From: Sycobia sp. Sy_11
Taxonomy: Eukaryota > Arthropoda > Insecta > Hymenoptera > Epichrysomallidae
NCBI GenBank assembly: GCA_018907035.1
Contig: JACCIC010000027.1
Coordinates: forward strand, 186,001 to 250,000
DNA length: 64,000 nucleotides
Direction: 5' to 3'
Shown: in pieces, positions 23,256 through 34,436 of the stretch
Numbering within the stretch: position 1 is the stretch's first letter
Layout of the letters: each line of letters opens with the position of its first letter
Position numbers and translations under genes: made by a program
Notes under the pieces: generated by a model
The model's database searches: none
Told to the model about the DNA's origin: nothing
The model's input: only the letters and a program-made list of their open reading frames with translations

Positions 23256-24541
23256 TTAGGAGTGTGAATAAGTCTTTCCCGTTTTTTGTAAGAGATGGCG
23301 CCACCTATACTGTGCGAGTATTCAATGGTTACATATGTCGTAATCAAAGCTTATTCATATGTCAACAATTCTATACTAATACATTAGTTAAAATTTTTTC
23401 GCATCATAAATTTTTGATATCGTGAAAATGTTGAAATTTGAGCCGAGTCGACGTCATTTGCGGGAAGTTTCACTTTATTGGTTCAATTTGAAGAAATCTG
23501 CTGCCGAGACGCATCGATTGCCTCAAGAGGCTTATGGAGAAGGTTGTGTCGATGATTCAAGTGTTCGCGGATGGTTTCGACGCTTCAAAAGCGGTGATTT
23601 CGACGTGGAAGACAAGGAGCGTTCCGGGCGGCCGCAAATCTTTGAAGATCGAGAATTGGCGACTTTGCTTGATGAAGATTCTTGTCAAACACAAGAAGAA
23701 CTTGCTGAAGCATTGGGAGTTGACCGAACAACCATTTCCAAGCGTTTGAAAGCCATGGGAATGATCCAAAAGCAAGGAAATTGGGTGCCGTACGAACTGA
23801 AGCTGAGAGACGTCGAACGGCGTTTTTTCACTTGCGAACAGCTGCTTCAGCGACATAAAAGAAAGGGTTTTCTGCATCGTATCGTGACTGGCGATGAAAA
23901 GTGGATACGTTACGATAATCCGAAGCGAAGAAAATCATGGGGACTACCCGGCCATGCATCATCATCGACGGCCAAGCCAAATATTCATGGCGCCAAGCTC
24001 ATGCTCTGTATATGGTGGGACCAGCTAGGTGTGGTTTACTATGAGCTTCTGAAACCGAATGAAAGGATCACAGGCGAGGTCTATCGACGACAATTGATGC
24101 GTTTGAGCCGCGCACTGCGAGAAAAACGGCCACAATACTCCGACAGGCACGACAAAGTTATTTTGCAACATGACAATGCTCGCCCACATGTTGCACCGCC
24201 GGTGAAAACATACTTAGAAACGCTCAAATGGGAAGTCCTACCCCACCCGCCGTATAGTCCAGACGTTGCTCCGTCTGATTACCATCTCTTCAGATCGATG
24301 ACGCATGGCATGGCTGACCAGCACTTCCATTCCTACGAGGAAACCAAAAAATGGGTGGATGACTGGATAGAGGCCAAACCGGTCGAATTTTTTCGCAACG
24401 GGATTCGTATGTTGCCAGAAACATGGGAAAAAGTTGTAGCTAGCGATGGCCAATACTTTCAATAATTCATTTGTAACCATTTTTTCACAATAAAGGCTCA
24501 AAATTTGAAAAAAAACGGGAAAGACTTATTCACATACCTGA
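23256..24541 (+). mobile_element. Complete mariner transposon
   Basis: 1286 bp, flanked by TA at 23254-23255 and 24542-24543. The inverted ends are about 31 bp, TTAGGAGTGTGAATAAGTC at the left and TCAGGTATGTGAATAAGTC at the right (complement), both continuing into TTTCCCGTTTTTT. Most mismatches fall in the first seven bases. It carries one uninterrupted transposase gene. It lies within repeat R and splits a roughly 100-bp direct repeat (23140-23236 and 24750-24855). Confidence 0.95.
23428..24465 (+). CDS. Mariner transposase, apparently intact
   Basis: 345 residues from ATG at 23428 to TAA, the usual length for the family. The two codons before it begin with GTG, so I take the ATG as the start. 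The N-terminal half holds paired helix-turn-helix DNA-binding regions (SSVRGWFRRFKSGDF, SGRPQIFEDREL, EALGVDRTTISKRLKAMG). The linker motif is WVPYEL, where WVPHEL is usual. The catalytic triad is visible: TGDEKW, QHDNARPH and YSPDVAPSDYHLF. There are 34 residues between the second and third Asp, so it is DD34D. It would cut at the inverted ends and join at TA. An AATAAA follows near 24489. This is the only undamaged transposon gene in the window. Confidence 0.95.
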   Translation: MLKFEPSRRHLREVSLYWFNLKKSAAETHRLPQEAYGEGCVDDSSVRGWFRRFKSGDFDVEDKERSGRPQIFEDRELATLLDEDSCQTQEELAEALGVDRTTISKRLKAMGMIQKQGNWVPYELKLRDVERRFFTCEQLLQRHKRKGFLHRIVTGDEKWIRYDNPKRRKSWGLPGHASSSTAKPNIHGAKLMLCIWWDQLGVVYYELLKPNERITGEVYRRQLMRLSRALREKRPQYSDRHDKVILQHDNARPHVAPPVKTYLETLKWEVLPHPPYSPDVAPSDYHLFRSMTHGMADQHFHSYEETKKWVDDWIEAKPVEFFRNGIRMLPETWEKVVASDGQYFQ

Positions 24542-24568
24542 TAATATAATATAATATAATATAATATA

Positions 24569-24613
<45 letters not shown>

Positions 24614-24847
24614 CAAGAAGTTTTTAAATCATTGTTTATTTTTAATAATTATTTCAAAGTTTCTAAGCAAGCGATACGTTACTGAACTCTTCACAAGCGA
24701 TCTTTTGTTTTAGTCTTATTGTTGCATTGCTCGTGATCGGTCCACATTTGATCTTAGCAAATATTTTTTCAGTGCCATAGAGTAATACAAAAAAGAATTA
24801 TTTTTCAGCTTCATATACCTAAGAAAAATACATTTAAGAAAATATTA

Positions 24848-25610
24848 TCTAGATGTGGGAAATCACGTATTAAAACCAAAACGATATCTAAATTGTTATA
24901 ATATTAGTATATATTATATATAAATGCATATACTATCCATTGGAATCCATAAATGAATTTCGTAATGTATAAATATAAGGATCTAAAATTGATATTTAAG
25001 ATTTTTATAATTGCTCACAGCGTACTGCGATAGCGTAATTAATAAGATGCTAGCTTGTGAATCCGAAGGTCTGCGGATAGAATCCTGGTTCGGTCGAAGT
25101 TTTGAAATAAATGTAATAAAAGTAAATTAACATATAAATTGTAAAAGAATTTAAGAAATTATTCGCTTAGTTTAAACTTTTGATTTTTAATGTCAAGAAA
25201 ATAATTTAAATCAATAAACTACTTTTAAACATTTAACATACTTGAATTTTCATGCTTTTGAAGGTATTTCAAGTAATTATTTTTTTAAAGATAAGAATCG
25301 AGTTCTTCATTTTAAAATAAATTTCTTGAGTGAAGTATTGAAATTTTTAATCCAAGTATATATTCACTTAATTTTGTCGGCTTGAATCAAATATTTAAAT
25401 TTTTTGATTCCAAAATTTTCAGTTATTGGTTCAAGAAAATATTTTCACCCATTTTCTAGAAAATCTTGACAAAAATCTAGGAGATATTTAATTAATCCAA
25501 GAATTTATTTTCCTGTTTTTAAATTTGAAATCATTGGTTCCAGATAATATTTTCTTTAGATAAGAAAATATTCATTTAATTTCCAATATTTGTGTTCTGC
25601 TGTTGAGAAA
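24848..25610. repeat. Repeat R, copy 2 (inverted)
   Basis: Reverse complement of 21085-21850, so the two make a large imperfect inverted repeat around the mariner. 25040-25105 holds a tRNA-like stretch that copy 1 lacks. The rest of 24610-26320 is AT-rich with no gene. Confidence 0.65.
25027..25105 (+). repeat. Degenerate tRNA-like segment inside repeat R
   Basis: 'gatagcgtaattaataagat' followed by 'gctagcttgtgaatccgaag' and 'ctgcggatagaatcc' recalls a tRNA A box, anticodon arm and a weak B box (8 of 11 bases). A related stretch, inverted, is at 36035-36120. The third copy, near 21630, has lost its middle. It is too degenerate to be a tRNA gene; a tRNA-derived SINE origin is possible. Confidence 0.35.
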
Positions 25611-26329
25611 ATATAAGATATATTTTAGTAACTACTTTCTTGGTTAAAGTTTATGCGATTACTTGGTTAAAGAATATATTTACTTTATATTAGAATTTTA
25701 GCAGTATATAATTTTAATGAATTATTTCGAAAAATCTATTTCTTAAACTAAGAAAATTTTTATTTAATTAATTCGATAATATGGTTCTTTTGATAGTATC
25801 AGAAAAATCTTTGGCCACAGATTTGATCAATCTATAATTTAAGTAATTAGATTATTTGCAATTCTAGCTATTAGATTTTCTGAATTCAATGCATTACTTT
25901 TTTGTTTTAATATAATAACCTTCTGATTGAAAATTTTGTTTTCTTAGATTAAGAACATATTTATTTATATATGTATTGCGTAACTCTGTTCTATATATAC
26001 TGTATAAAAACAATTAAATACTAATTTCTAGAAAATATTAGTTTGATTCTGTAAAACCTTTTTGAGAGAATCAAAAGTATTGTGTTCAGGTATATGATTA
26101 CTAAATTTAAGAAACTCAGGTTTTCCATTTTAATTTTGATCAGCTTGTTTGAAAGAAACATTTTCTAGAAAATGAAAATGCTTATTTTTAGATTATGATG
26201 AGCTAAATTTAAGTAATTAGAACATTATAATTAAATGAATATTTACTTGACTGAATTTTTGTTCTTAAGAAAATCTATTCTCTTGATTTAAGAAAATCAT
26301 GTGTTTCCTGAATGGAAGTTAATATTTCG

Positions 26330-27330
26330 ATCGCCTTCAAATTTTGAATACGTATTCTATACGGTCAGGATTAAATGATAGGATATTTTTTACTGCAAAT
26401 TTAACAAAAAAAAAAAAGAAAAAAAACAAAATGATGACAACATTTATTGCATGTATATCGGTAAACTGCCTGCTAGGCCTCGTACAACGTGCGTGCAGAT
26501 GGACAGGTAATAAACAGTGAGAGCAGGTGAGAGAAAGAAGCGAAAAAGTATAGAGGACACTCGCGGGTACATGCAGGTACATGATATGGCAACACCCACC
26601 AACATCGAGTAATCCATGTTAATCCCCATGGATTTTTCTTTTCTCCCCTCGCCCTCTCGCTCTCACATGCACGTTCTCTCTCTCTCTCTCTCTTTCTCTG
26701 TCTTCTCCATACAAGGTAGTTATGTGTCACATAAATTATATAGGATTCTGATGTGATACTCCAAAAATATAAAAAGCAATCAAATAATTTTTGGAAAAGT
26801 TTACAGTCTATAATTAGCAGTTTTTTCGAGATCTATTGCATTCGTAAACATAAATCAATGGCTGATAATGGTCATGAATATTTTCTCAATGTTAAGTTAA
26901 TTTTTTTAAAGCGTGCATATATTTTGTTGCAACTTAATTATTTTAGTTCAATAGAGAAAGATTATAAAATTAAATCAAATATATATTTTTTTAGTTCCAA
27001 GTAAAACGTATGTCATAGAAATAAGTCTATACTCAAAAAAAATTTTATAGATTTAAATAAAGGGTTTATTCGTATACCATTAATTAACCCTTTATTCAAA
27101 ATAAGTAATTTATACATTTAAAATACTGAATATTTAGTTAAATACAGTAAATATTTTTTTGATATATGAGAACTGAGAATTTAAACAAAACATAACATTC
27201 AACTGTAGTATTTGACTTATTAGACCGTCATTTTGGTAATCTTCAACGATGTAAACGTACACTATATATTATATTGCAATAAATACTAACTATATTTACA
27301 TATTTTTCCATCATTTTTATTGTAATATAT
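26330..27330 (+). repeat. Dispersed repeat S, copy 1
   Basis: Starts 'ccttcaaattttgaatacgt' and runs through 'gataggatattttttactgc', a (CT)n tract (26670-26700) and 'atactccaaaaatataaaaagc' to about 26960. A second block ('caataaatactaactatatt') lies near 27270-27310. The same order occurs at 39105-40035 in the same orientation. No coding sequence is supported; the ORFs at 26337-26730 are across low-complexity sequence. Confidence 0.7.
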
Positions 27331-27769
27331 ATGTGTATATTTTTGTTTCAATAGAATTTGAATGAATGTTTGTTGGATTGCAATAAATATACTTTTATGA
27401 AATCGACTCATTTGCATTTGGAATTGTTTTCAGTGTGTAGCACCATGTAAATGATATTCTTTAAAAAATTGCGCGAGATGATAATGTAAATAGAAAGAAT
27501 TAAAACTTGTAATATAAAAATATAATACATATGTTGTTATATAATTAATTTATATAAACTGGAATTGTTTATATATTTGCAATGTAACAAAGACTTTTTT
27601 GCTCTTTAAGTAAACTTAACTATTCATTTCAAATACAGGGTTGTTTAAAAATTGCAGAATATCCGTTCCTATTAAGGCTGTATATTTTTGTATCAATAGA
27701 ATTTGAATGAATGTTTGTTGAATTGCAATAAATATAATTTTATGAAATTGACTCACTTAAATTTGGAAT

Positions 27770-28620
27770 AAACACCGTAAAAATCTGGTTTTTCTAAATT
27801 ATCTTGTAAAATACGAAAAGTTCCAAAAAGGATTGTTAAGAAAAGTTATAAATTCCACTAAAAAACATATTTCTTATTCTATACATTTTTCTGTACCAAG
27901 AGTTCCCAAAAAAATATATTCAAACTAACGGAGGATATAGAATAGTCAATGAGAATACTACTGTGAAGTGCATTGTTGTTAATAAAAAACGTTTAAAGAA
28001 AAAATATATAGATTAAAAAATATGTATTTTGATGAGATTTTGAACTTTTAGTTACATCATTTAATGGAATTTTTTGTATTTTACGAGATAAGTTAGAAAA
28101 ACAACATTTTCACTGGGTATTAATGTGATTTATTATAAAATTGAAATTATCACCAATTTTTACTACCATATATATAATCAGGTTGGTAGCTCTTTGCTAT
28201 AAGAGATTTTCTCAGCTTTGATGTTTGCCAGTTTTCCTGAAAGCTACCGTGGGTTTCAAAACTTCAAGCTGCTTGCTAGCTGCTGCGAGACTATATATAT
28301 ATATTTATACATGTAGCAATAAAATTTCTTTTTGGTCAGTACAAGCTACTCATCTTTTATTGCACCCCCCGCTGCCAGCCTATTGTCTCGACAAGGTTTT
28401 CCTCTGCACGTGCCGAAGACAGTCGTCTCCCCCCTGGATCGCACCATCGCACGAGCTCGAAATACAACATCTGGAATATCTCACGAAACGGCCAGTACCT
28501 CGCTTTGGTTGCCAGAGGCCCTCGTTTTCAGTCGAAAATTTTTACTGCAGTCTGGCCCATAAGCGTCGGCGATCTCCCCTTATTATCTCTGTTAGAATCA
28601 TGCGTGACTGTAACAAACCG
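27770..28620 (+). repeat. Composite repeat X plus hairpin, copy 2
   Basis: 27785-28110 is an imperfect palindrome: 'tttttctaaattatcttgta' is mirrored by 'acgagataagttagaaaaac'. 28180-28600 is the LTR-like repeat X with AATAAA near 28318 and 'ttttattgcaccc'. The whole block occurs inverted at 53165-54130, which has about 60 extra bases in the middle. The ORFs of 76 to 134 codons are repeat sequence. Confidence 0.7.
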
Positions 28621-28759
28621 TGGAGCTAATATAAACATATGTTGTTCACATATGTGGGAATGCATGCATCTATATTGTGCGTACATTGCCGATATTTGTG
28701 CGAACGCCACTAGGCCCGGTAGATGTATTAAATTTATTTTTATATTTTTGTTGTGAAAT

Positions 28760-30090
28760 AAATAAACGATTATATTTTATACAAAACAGTTTTTATTTAC
28801 AATTCAATTTACAGTTTAGTCTATTGACTTAGAAGGTCTATATTATTTTTTTAACTTCAGAATAGCTTGAAACTTTTTGATTCTTCTGATAAATAGAATG
28901 AACATTTATCATTACTTTCAGATAGAACTCACTCCTATAAAAAATATAAGTTCATTGTTTCTTATAAATTCATGTAGTAAAATTCATTTAGTCAAATAAT
29001 ATATACCTCAGTTATTAATTTTTATTACATTTTGACTAGATAGAAGTATTAAATTTAATATTAAACTGTAATATTTATTAGAAATAATAATAAAAGAATT
29101 GAATATAGAAATAATAGAATAAAATGAATTACTTTTAATTAATTCAGTTAAAATATTTAAATATTATTTTCACCCAAGATATATTTCTCATAATTTTTAT
29201 CAATATAATTAGATATTTTATCATTGTATCAAGATCATTAAACTGTAAACTGTTATAGTTTTCCTTAATTTAATTTCTGCATTTTACATTGATCTTTAAA
29301 ACAGAATAAGGAATCTACGTGGAATATTCACTTTTTGCATATCATCTTTGGTAGTTCATCATCTTTTTGTACCTAAAATAATCAAAACATTTTGAGTTTA
29401 AATTTCATACATATTAAAAGAGATATAACTTGAAAATTTTCAGTGAATCTAAGTAAAATAAACAGAAAATTAATTTCTTTATTTTAAACTGCCTTAGTAA
29501 AATACCATTTACTTCTATACAATAAAAGAAAAAAACTTTAAAAAAGATATTTTTTATAAATATATAAGCAATAAAAATAAAATTAATAACATTCCAAAAA
29601 TGCTTTAACTGAAAATAAATATTATATAATTGTGTATTATTATATAGTTAAAATTGAAATTTATTTTGCACAAGAACCTAACAAATTGAAGTAAAAATAT
29701 ACAGTAATATAAATTTATTGATATATTTACAATAAATATAGAATAATATAAGAATGTGAGGCATATATCAAATATACTTTTAATTCTATTTCTAAAATAT
29801 CCTTAAATATTTTACGCAATAAAACTGTTTGTAACTTTTAACCTCAATTCTGATCTTGTGGAATAGTTTTAAAGGCAATTTGTGCACATAATAATCTTCC
29901 GAGAAAATTGGGACTAATTTGGCACAAGTGGCTAGACACTTTCTACATATTTGCTAGTACATTTGGTAGTTCTTTACGTTTAACAAAATGCGGTTTTAGA
30001 TAAATAATGTTTCAAAATATCATCAGAAACTAGAAGACCAACAATAAAAACGATAAAAACTCTTCATCTCCCTCGCATGCTCATGCACAG
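28760..30090. other. AT-rich, no gene seen
   Basis: No ORF, RNA gene or recognisable element end found here. Confidence 0.5.
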
Positions 30091-30148
30091 ATGCACTCTG
30101 TATCGACTGTATCAAATCCGTATAGACTGTGTCCGCATTCATATTCTA

Positions 30149-30461
30149 CAATAAACTGGAGGTACATTAACGCCATGCGTGCATTTTTGCATTTTCCTGA
30201 TCTGGGTATTTTGCGCATCTCAAATCACTCCATTCTAGCGACAGATTACGTAACGCGTGAACCTATACGGTCTGCTGGCACGCGCTGCTATCTGGGTATT
30301 TACATATCGTGCAATAAACTGGAGGTACATTAACGCATGCGTGTATGTTTACGTGATCCTGATCTGGGTATTTTCTGCACCTCAAATTACTGCATTCTAG
30401 CGACAGATTACAGTAACGCGTGAATCTCCACAGTCCGCTCGCATGCACTGCTATCTGGGCA
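30149..30461. repeat. Two-unit tandem repeat, period about 163 bp
   Basis: 'caataaactggaggtacatt' occurs at 30149 and 30312. Each is followed by 'cctgatctgggtatttt', 'cattctagcgacagatta' and 'ctgctatctgggta'-type sequence. The second unit is cut by the hAT-like insertion at 30470. Confidence 0.8.
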
Positions 30462-30795
30462 GTCACGTACAGAGGTGCGAGGCGGTAGTACCAACTCGGG
30501 CATGCGCGTTAGATGCTTTACCCCTCCATGCGCTGATTGACTGAAACTCGCGCGATATTTTAAAGTTATATTATCTATATGATCATATAAAACAACAACC
30601 AAGACTATTAAAAAATTTATTAATGCTATAAATTATATTAAATAATAATAATAATTATTTTTAATAATAATATTTGTACTATTATATTATTATTAAAATA
30701 GTATTTAGAATAATCATAATAATAATTTTAATATTGAATGTTGATATTAATAAATAATAATATTAATCATAATATTCATAAATAATAATAATCTT

Positions 30796-31920
30796 GTTAG
30801 GGACGGTAGGATTGGAGACCAGGAGTGAGGTCAAGTATCGTGGGGGAACCTTGAATACGAATCTGACCTTCTGGCTGCACCTACGAAATGTGACCAATAA
30901 GGCAGCTGAAAAGACAAAGGCTTTAAGCAGACTAATGGCCAATACGAAAGGACCTAGACAGAACGTGCGAAGACTGTTGATGAGCGTTACCCACTCGATC
31001 CTACTTTACGGGGTGGAGGTATGGGTCGACGCGATGAATATCAGAAAACGCGCGAACTCCATGGAAACCGTACAGAGGGTGCGCGTATCGCATTGTGTCC
31101 GAGAGCGCGGTTGTCGTGATCGCTGGGGTTATTCCCATCAATCTACTCGCGGCCGAATGAAAACGTATTCACAAGTGGAGTTCGAATGTTGGAAGGAAAG
31201 ACGCTGCAACAGAAGAACGGATAAAGACGATCAAAACGTGGCACAGACGGTGGACGACGGACGAACGTGAACAATGGACGAAAAGACTTATACCCGAAAT
31301 CGGTCCGTGGAAGGCGAGACAACACGCGGAGGTGAAATTCTACTTTACCCAGTTTCTATCTGGACATAGATACTTTCGTAAGTACCTCTACATGATGAAG
31401 AGGATTACCTCTCCTGAATGCACGTACTGCGGATCGGCTTGGGACGATGTGTAGCACACGTTCTTTGTGTGCGACCATTGGACCGAGCTACGACTAGGGC
31501 TACAGACGAGGATAGGCGAGATCACGCTAGAAAACGTAACGAAACTTCTGACAACGGATACGGACAGCTGGTGATTGATCACAAAATACGTTAAGAAAGT
31601 GCTACGGAGCATAAAAGTAGATGGGTATCTGGATGATGAAAGTATGTGAGAGTGAACGCGGTACCGAGTATGCATGAGAACCTGGGATGAAACGTATGAA
31701 CGTGAAATGACCACGCAAGGACAGCCGCCCAGGCTGAAGTAATGTGCATAACAGTTCCGGGCTGGTGTCGGTGCAACACGGAGATATGTGTTTAGTGCGT
31801 AGTGACATGGGATTTGTGTCGAGTCGCACATATTCCGATGGTCGTTTTCCAGCAATGTTCTTGGAGAACGGTCATGGGAAATACATAAATAGCATTCATA
31901 GACTCATTCACAAAAAAAAT
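30796..31920 (+). mobile_element. 5'-truncated R1-like LINE nested in the hAT-like element
   Basis: Flanked by a perfect 13-bp duplication TAATAATAATCTT (30783-30795 and 31921-31933). It ends in a short A-rich tail (31911-31919). The coding remnant and 3' untranslated part are colinear with the C-terminal end of a non-LTR retrotransposon. This is a textbook target-primed insertion. Confidence 0.9.
30800..31650 (+). pseudogene. R1-like LINE ORF2 C-terminal remnant
   Basis: Starts within the RT thumb (VKYRGGTLNTNLTFWLHLRN) and continues through ALSRLMANTKGP and LLMSVTHSILLYGVEVWVDA, which is typical of R1-clade reverse transcriptases. After frameshifts near 31080-31110 it continues through WHRRWT and FLSGHRYFRKYLY. 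It reaches a zinc-finger-like CTYCGSAWDDV..H..F.C..W around 31420-31480, with a TAG inside it. Further stops follow. The RT catalytic palm and endonuclease are absent through 5' truncation. Confidence 0.85.
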
Positions 31921-32182
31921 TAATAATAATCTTAATAATTAATAATCTTAATTAATGAGTTTTTAGTAGTGGACATGTTGTAAATTATTTATGTGCATGA
32001 GGATACAATTATATATTAGCATCAAAATTTTTTTAACAGTCTTGCTTGTTGTCTTATATGATCATACAGATCATAGAACTTCGAAATATCGCGCGAGTTT
32101 CAGTCAATCAGCGTGTGGAGGGGTAAAGCCTCTAACGCGCATGCCCGAGTGGGTAGTACCGCCTGACACTTCTGGTCACGCA

Positions 32183-32430
32183 TGATTCTAATATCAGAGA
32201 TAATAAGGGGAGATCGCTGATGCCCATGTTAGACATTGCAGTAAAATTTTGACACTCAGCGATACGGCGGTGAACGTCGGTACTCCGTTCGTGCGATATT
32301 CCAGATGTTTTATTCTCGAGCTCGTGCGATCAAGGGTATAACGCCGTTCAGCAGGGGGTGCTGAAACAATATATGCAATAAAACGATTAACTGGTGTCGA
32401 AATTCTTGCAGTGTGTATAGATTTTCTATT
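32183..32430 (-). repeat. LTR-like repeat X, copy 3
   Basis: On the minus strand this matches 1860-2090 closely, including 'ggagtaccgacgttcaccgc' and 'taacatgggcatc'. The hAT-like element inserted beside or into its end. Confidence 0.65.
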
Positions 32431-32517
32431 TTTACACACAGTGTGTATAAGTGTGTGTGTCGTGTGTATTATGTATATATATATCTATGTCGTTATGTAT
32501 ATATATATCATTGTCTT

Positions 32518-32518
<1 letters not shown>

Positions 32519-32566
<48 letters not shown>
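32519..32566. repeat. (TA)n microsatellite
   Basis: Uninterrupted TA dinucleotides. Confidence 0.9.
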
Positions 32567-32572
<6 letters not shown>

Positions 32573-32843
32573 TCTTAAAATTTTAAGTTTTAAACTTGAT
32601 AATAAGACTAATTTGATATAAAAAATTATATTTTCTGTAAATAATATAATAACATTAATTACATTTTTATATAATAAATTTTATTTATTGATTGACTGAT
32701 GGAAAGGGTCTGTCTACTTCGCAGGATATTATAGGATGAGAGAGAGAGAGAGAGAGTAAAGAGAAAAAGAAGAAAATTTATAATTTAATTACTTACTTTT
32801 TTTATTAAAAATTGTTGTCTATTAGACTTTGTCGGACTCTGGA

Positions 32844-32844
<1 letters not shown>

Positions 32845-32900
<56 letters not shown>
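32845..32900. repeat. (GA)n microsatellite
   Basis: Long GA run. It makes the poly-SerLeu stretch of the minus-strand frame at 32785-33021. A shorter run is at 32738-32757. 33020-34360 beyond it has no supported gene. Confidence 0.9.
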
Positions 32901-32905
<5 letters not shown>

Positions 32906-34436
32906 GTTGTTAGTGCCGCTGCTTCTGCTTTAGAACCGAAAGACTGTTGAAAACCAAGAACTCGTTTAAGATTCGACATTTGTAAGAGATGCAAAATTTT
33001 CTGTAATGATTCTGCCGCCACAAAGAAAAACTCGTCCTTTTAAAGGGTGGGTTTTCCTCGGCGCTTAGGGCGTTCATCTCGTTATCTGGAAAATCATCTT
33101 GTTACTTCATTGATAGCCGCACAGTCTTAATCGCCCATTAATTGCGTCAGAGCCAATCATTGAAAAAGGCTATCGCTGTAGCGAGGAGCCAAAATTAGGT
33201 GGAGGGGTCTCCTTCTGGTTCTCTCCAGAGATCTCGTCGCGGGTCTACATTTTTTCCTAATTTATTCTATTGTTAGTTTTTTTGTTTATTAATGTTAATT
33301 TCGTTAGTTGAATAATGCTATTTTATTTTACCAATAAAGATTGATTATAATATGTATTAGTATGTCTTAAGTAATCAGATATAGAATAATAATAGCACTC
33401 TTATAATTCGTTGTTTAACGAATATGAATATTGTTTTAATTAAAATAATAGTTAAAATGTGTAATAGAAATGGTTAATGTTATATATTTGTGGGTAATAT
33501 ATAATTTCCAATAACACATTCCAAATCGAGTTAAACATTATTGCATAAGATATAAATGCATTTTGTTTATTAAATAAAATTTATGTAATTACTTATTTAG
33601 CAAGCAACATGAATTAAATTGATGATAATAATTATTTTTTTAAATAAAACAATATATAGAACGGATACATATTAATTGATAAATACATACTATTTTTATT
33701 CATCAATTAATAAATACGTATATAAATATTTATTCACTAACATAATTAATTATTGTTAATTAATTATTATTATTAATTACTTTTATTTAATATTAACGTT
33801 AATAGCAATAGTAATTTTCATAATAATAGTAGTGTTAAATAATAATAGTACTAGCAACCGGGTTAGTGGTTATCGAAATGAAGTATTAATAATACCAATA
33901 ATATTATCAAATTTTATTAAGACTAATTTAGAAAAGAAAAACGGTAAATAGCGTCATATCTAATTATTACACGAGGTGATAAAGATTTTCCGAATTTTGT
34001 GGCATAATTAGTTCAATATTGGAGGTCTTAAATATAGGATCATTATGAATTTAGTATTGCGCAATATTATTTGTTGATTAAATTTAATTCCTACGTTCGA
34101 ACAATGAGAGTCAAAATAGACGTTTCAAGGTTCTATGTTGTCACCAAATTGTAATTTATAGGACGGATTTATAATCAAATTCTGCTTATAATCAATGCTC
34201 TGTGCATAGATATGTCCAGCGCATTTTAAGAGCGAGGTCGCGCCTCTCAAACGTTAGGATTTTATGCGTTGGAAACTGTGAGCACAGTTCCCTATACGTT
34301 TTTTATATTTTCTTTGCCGTCCGAATTTCTGTTTTATTATTTAATGTGTAAAATGTCTCAGGACGTAACAAACTGAAGATTTTAAATAAAAAATTTAGTT
34401 TTTTGTTTTAAGTCGAAAAAATTAAGTGAATATATA

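Larger units (their letters stand above)
30470..32174. mobile_element. hAT-like non-autonomous element with long inverted ends
   Basis: Ends CAGAGGTGCGAGGCGG at the left and CAGAAGTGTCAGGCGG at the right (complement), with inverted similarity for about 160 bp. Flanking 8-bp duplications are GTCACGTA (30462-30469) and GTCACGCA (32175-32182), 7 of 8 identical. CAG-type ends and 8-bp duplications suggest the hAT superfamily. Without the LINE inside it (30796-31920) and that insertion's duplication, the element is about 567 bp and has no transposase. A partial copy is at 44750-45161. Confidence 0.8.

Noticed and set aside
32785..33021. Minus-strand frame beginning AAESLQKILHLLQMSNLKRV, reminiscent of a host enzyme N-terminus
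   Set aside because: It starts at GTG, runs into a (CT)n tract coding poly-SerLeu, has no further exon that I can see, and the resemblance is short.
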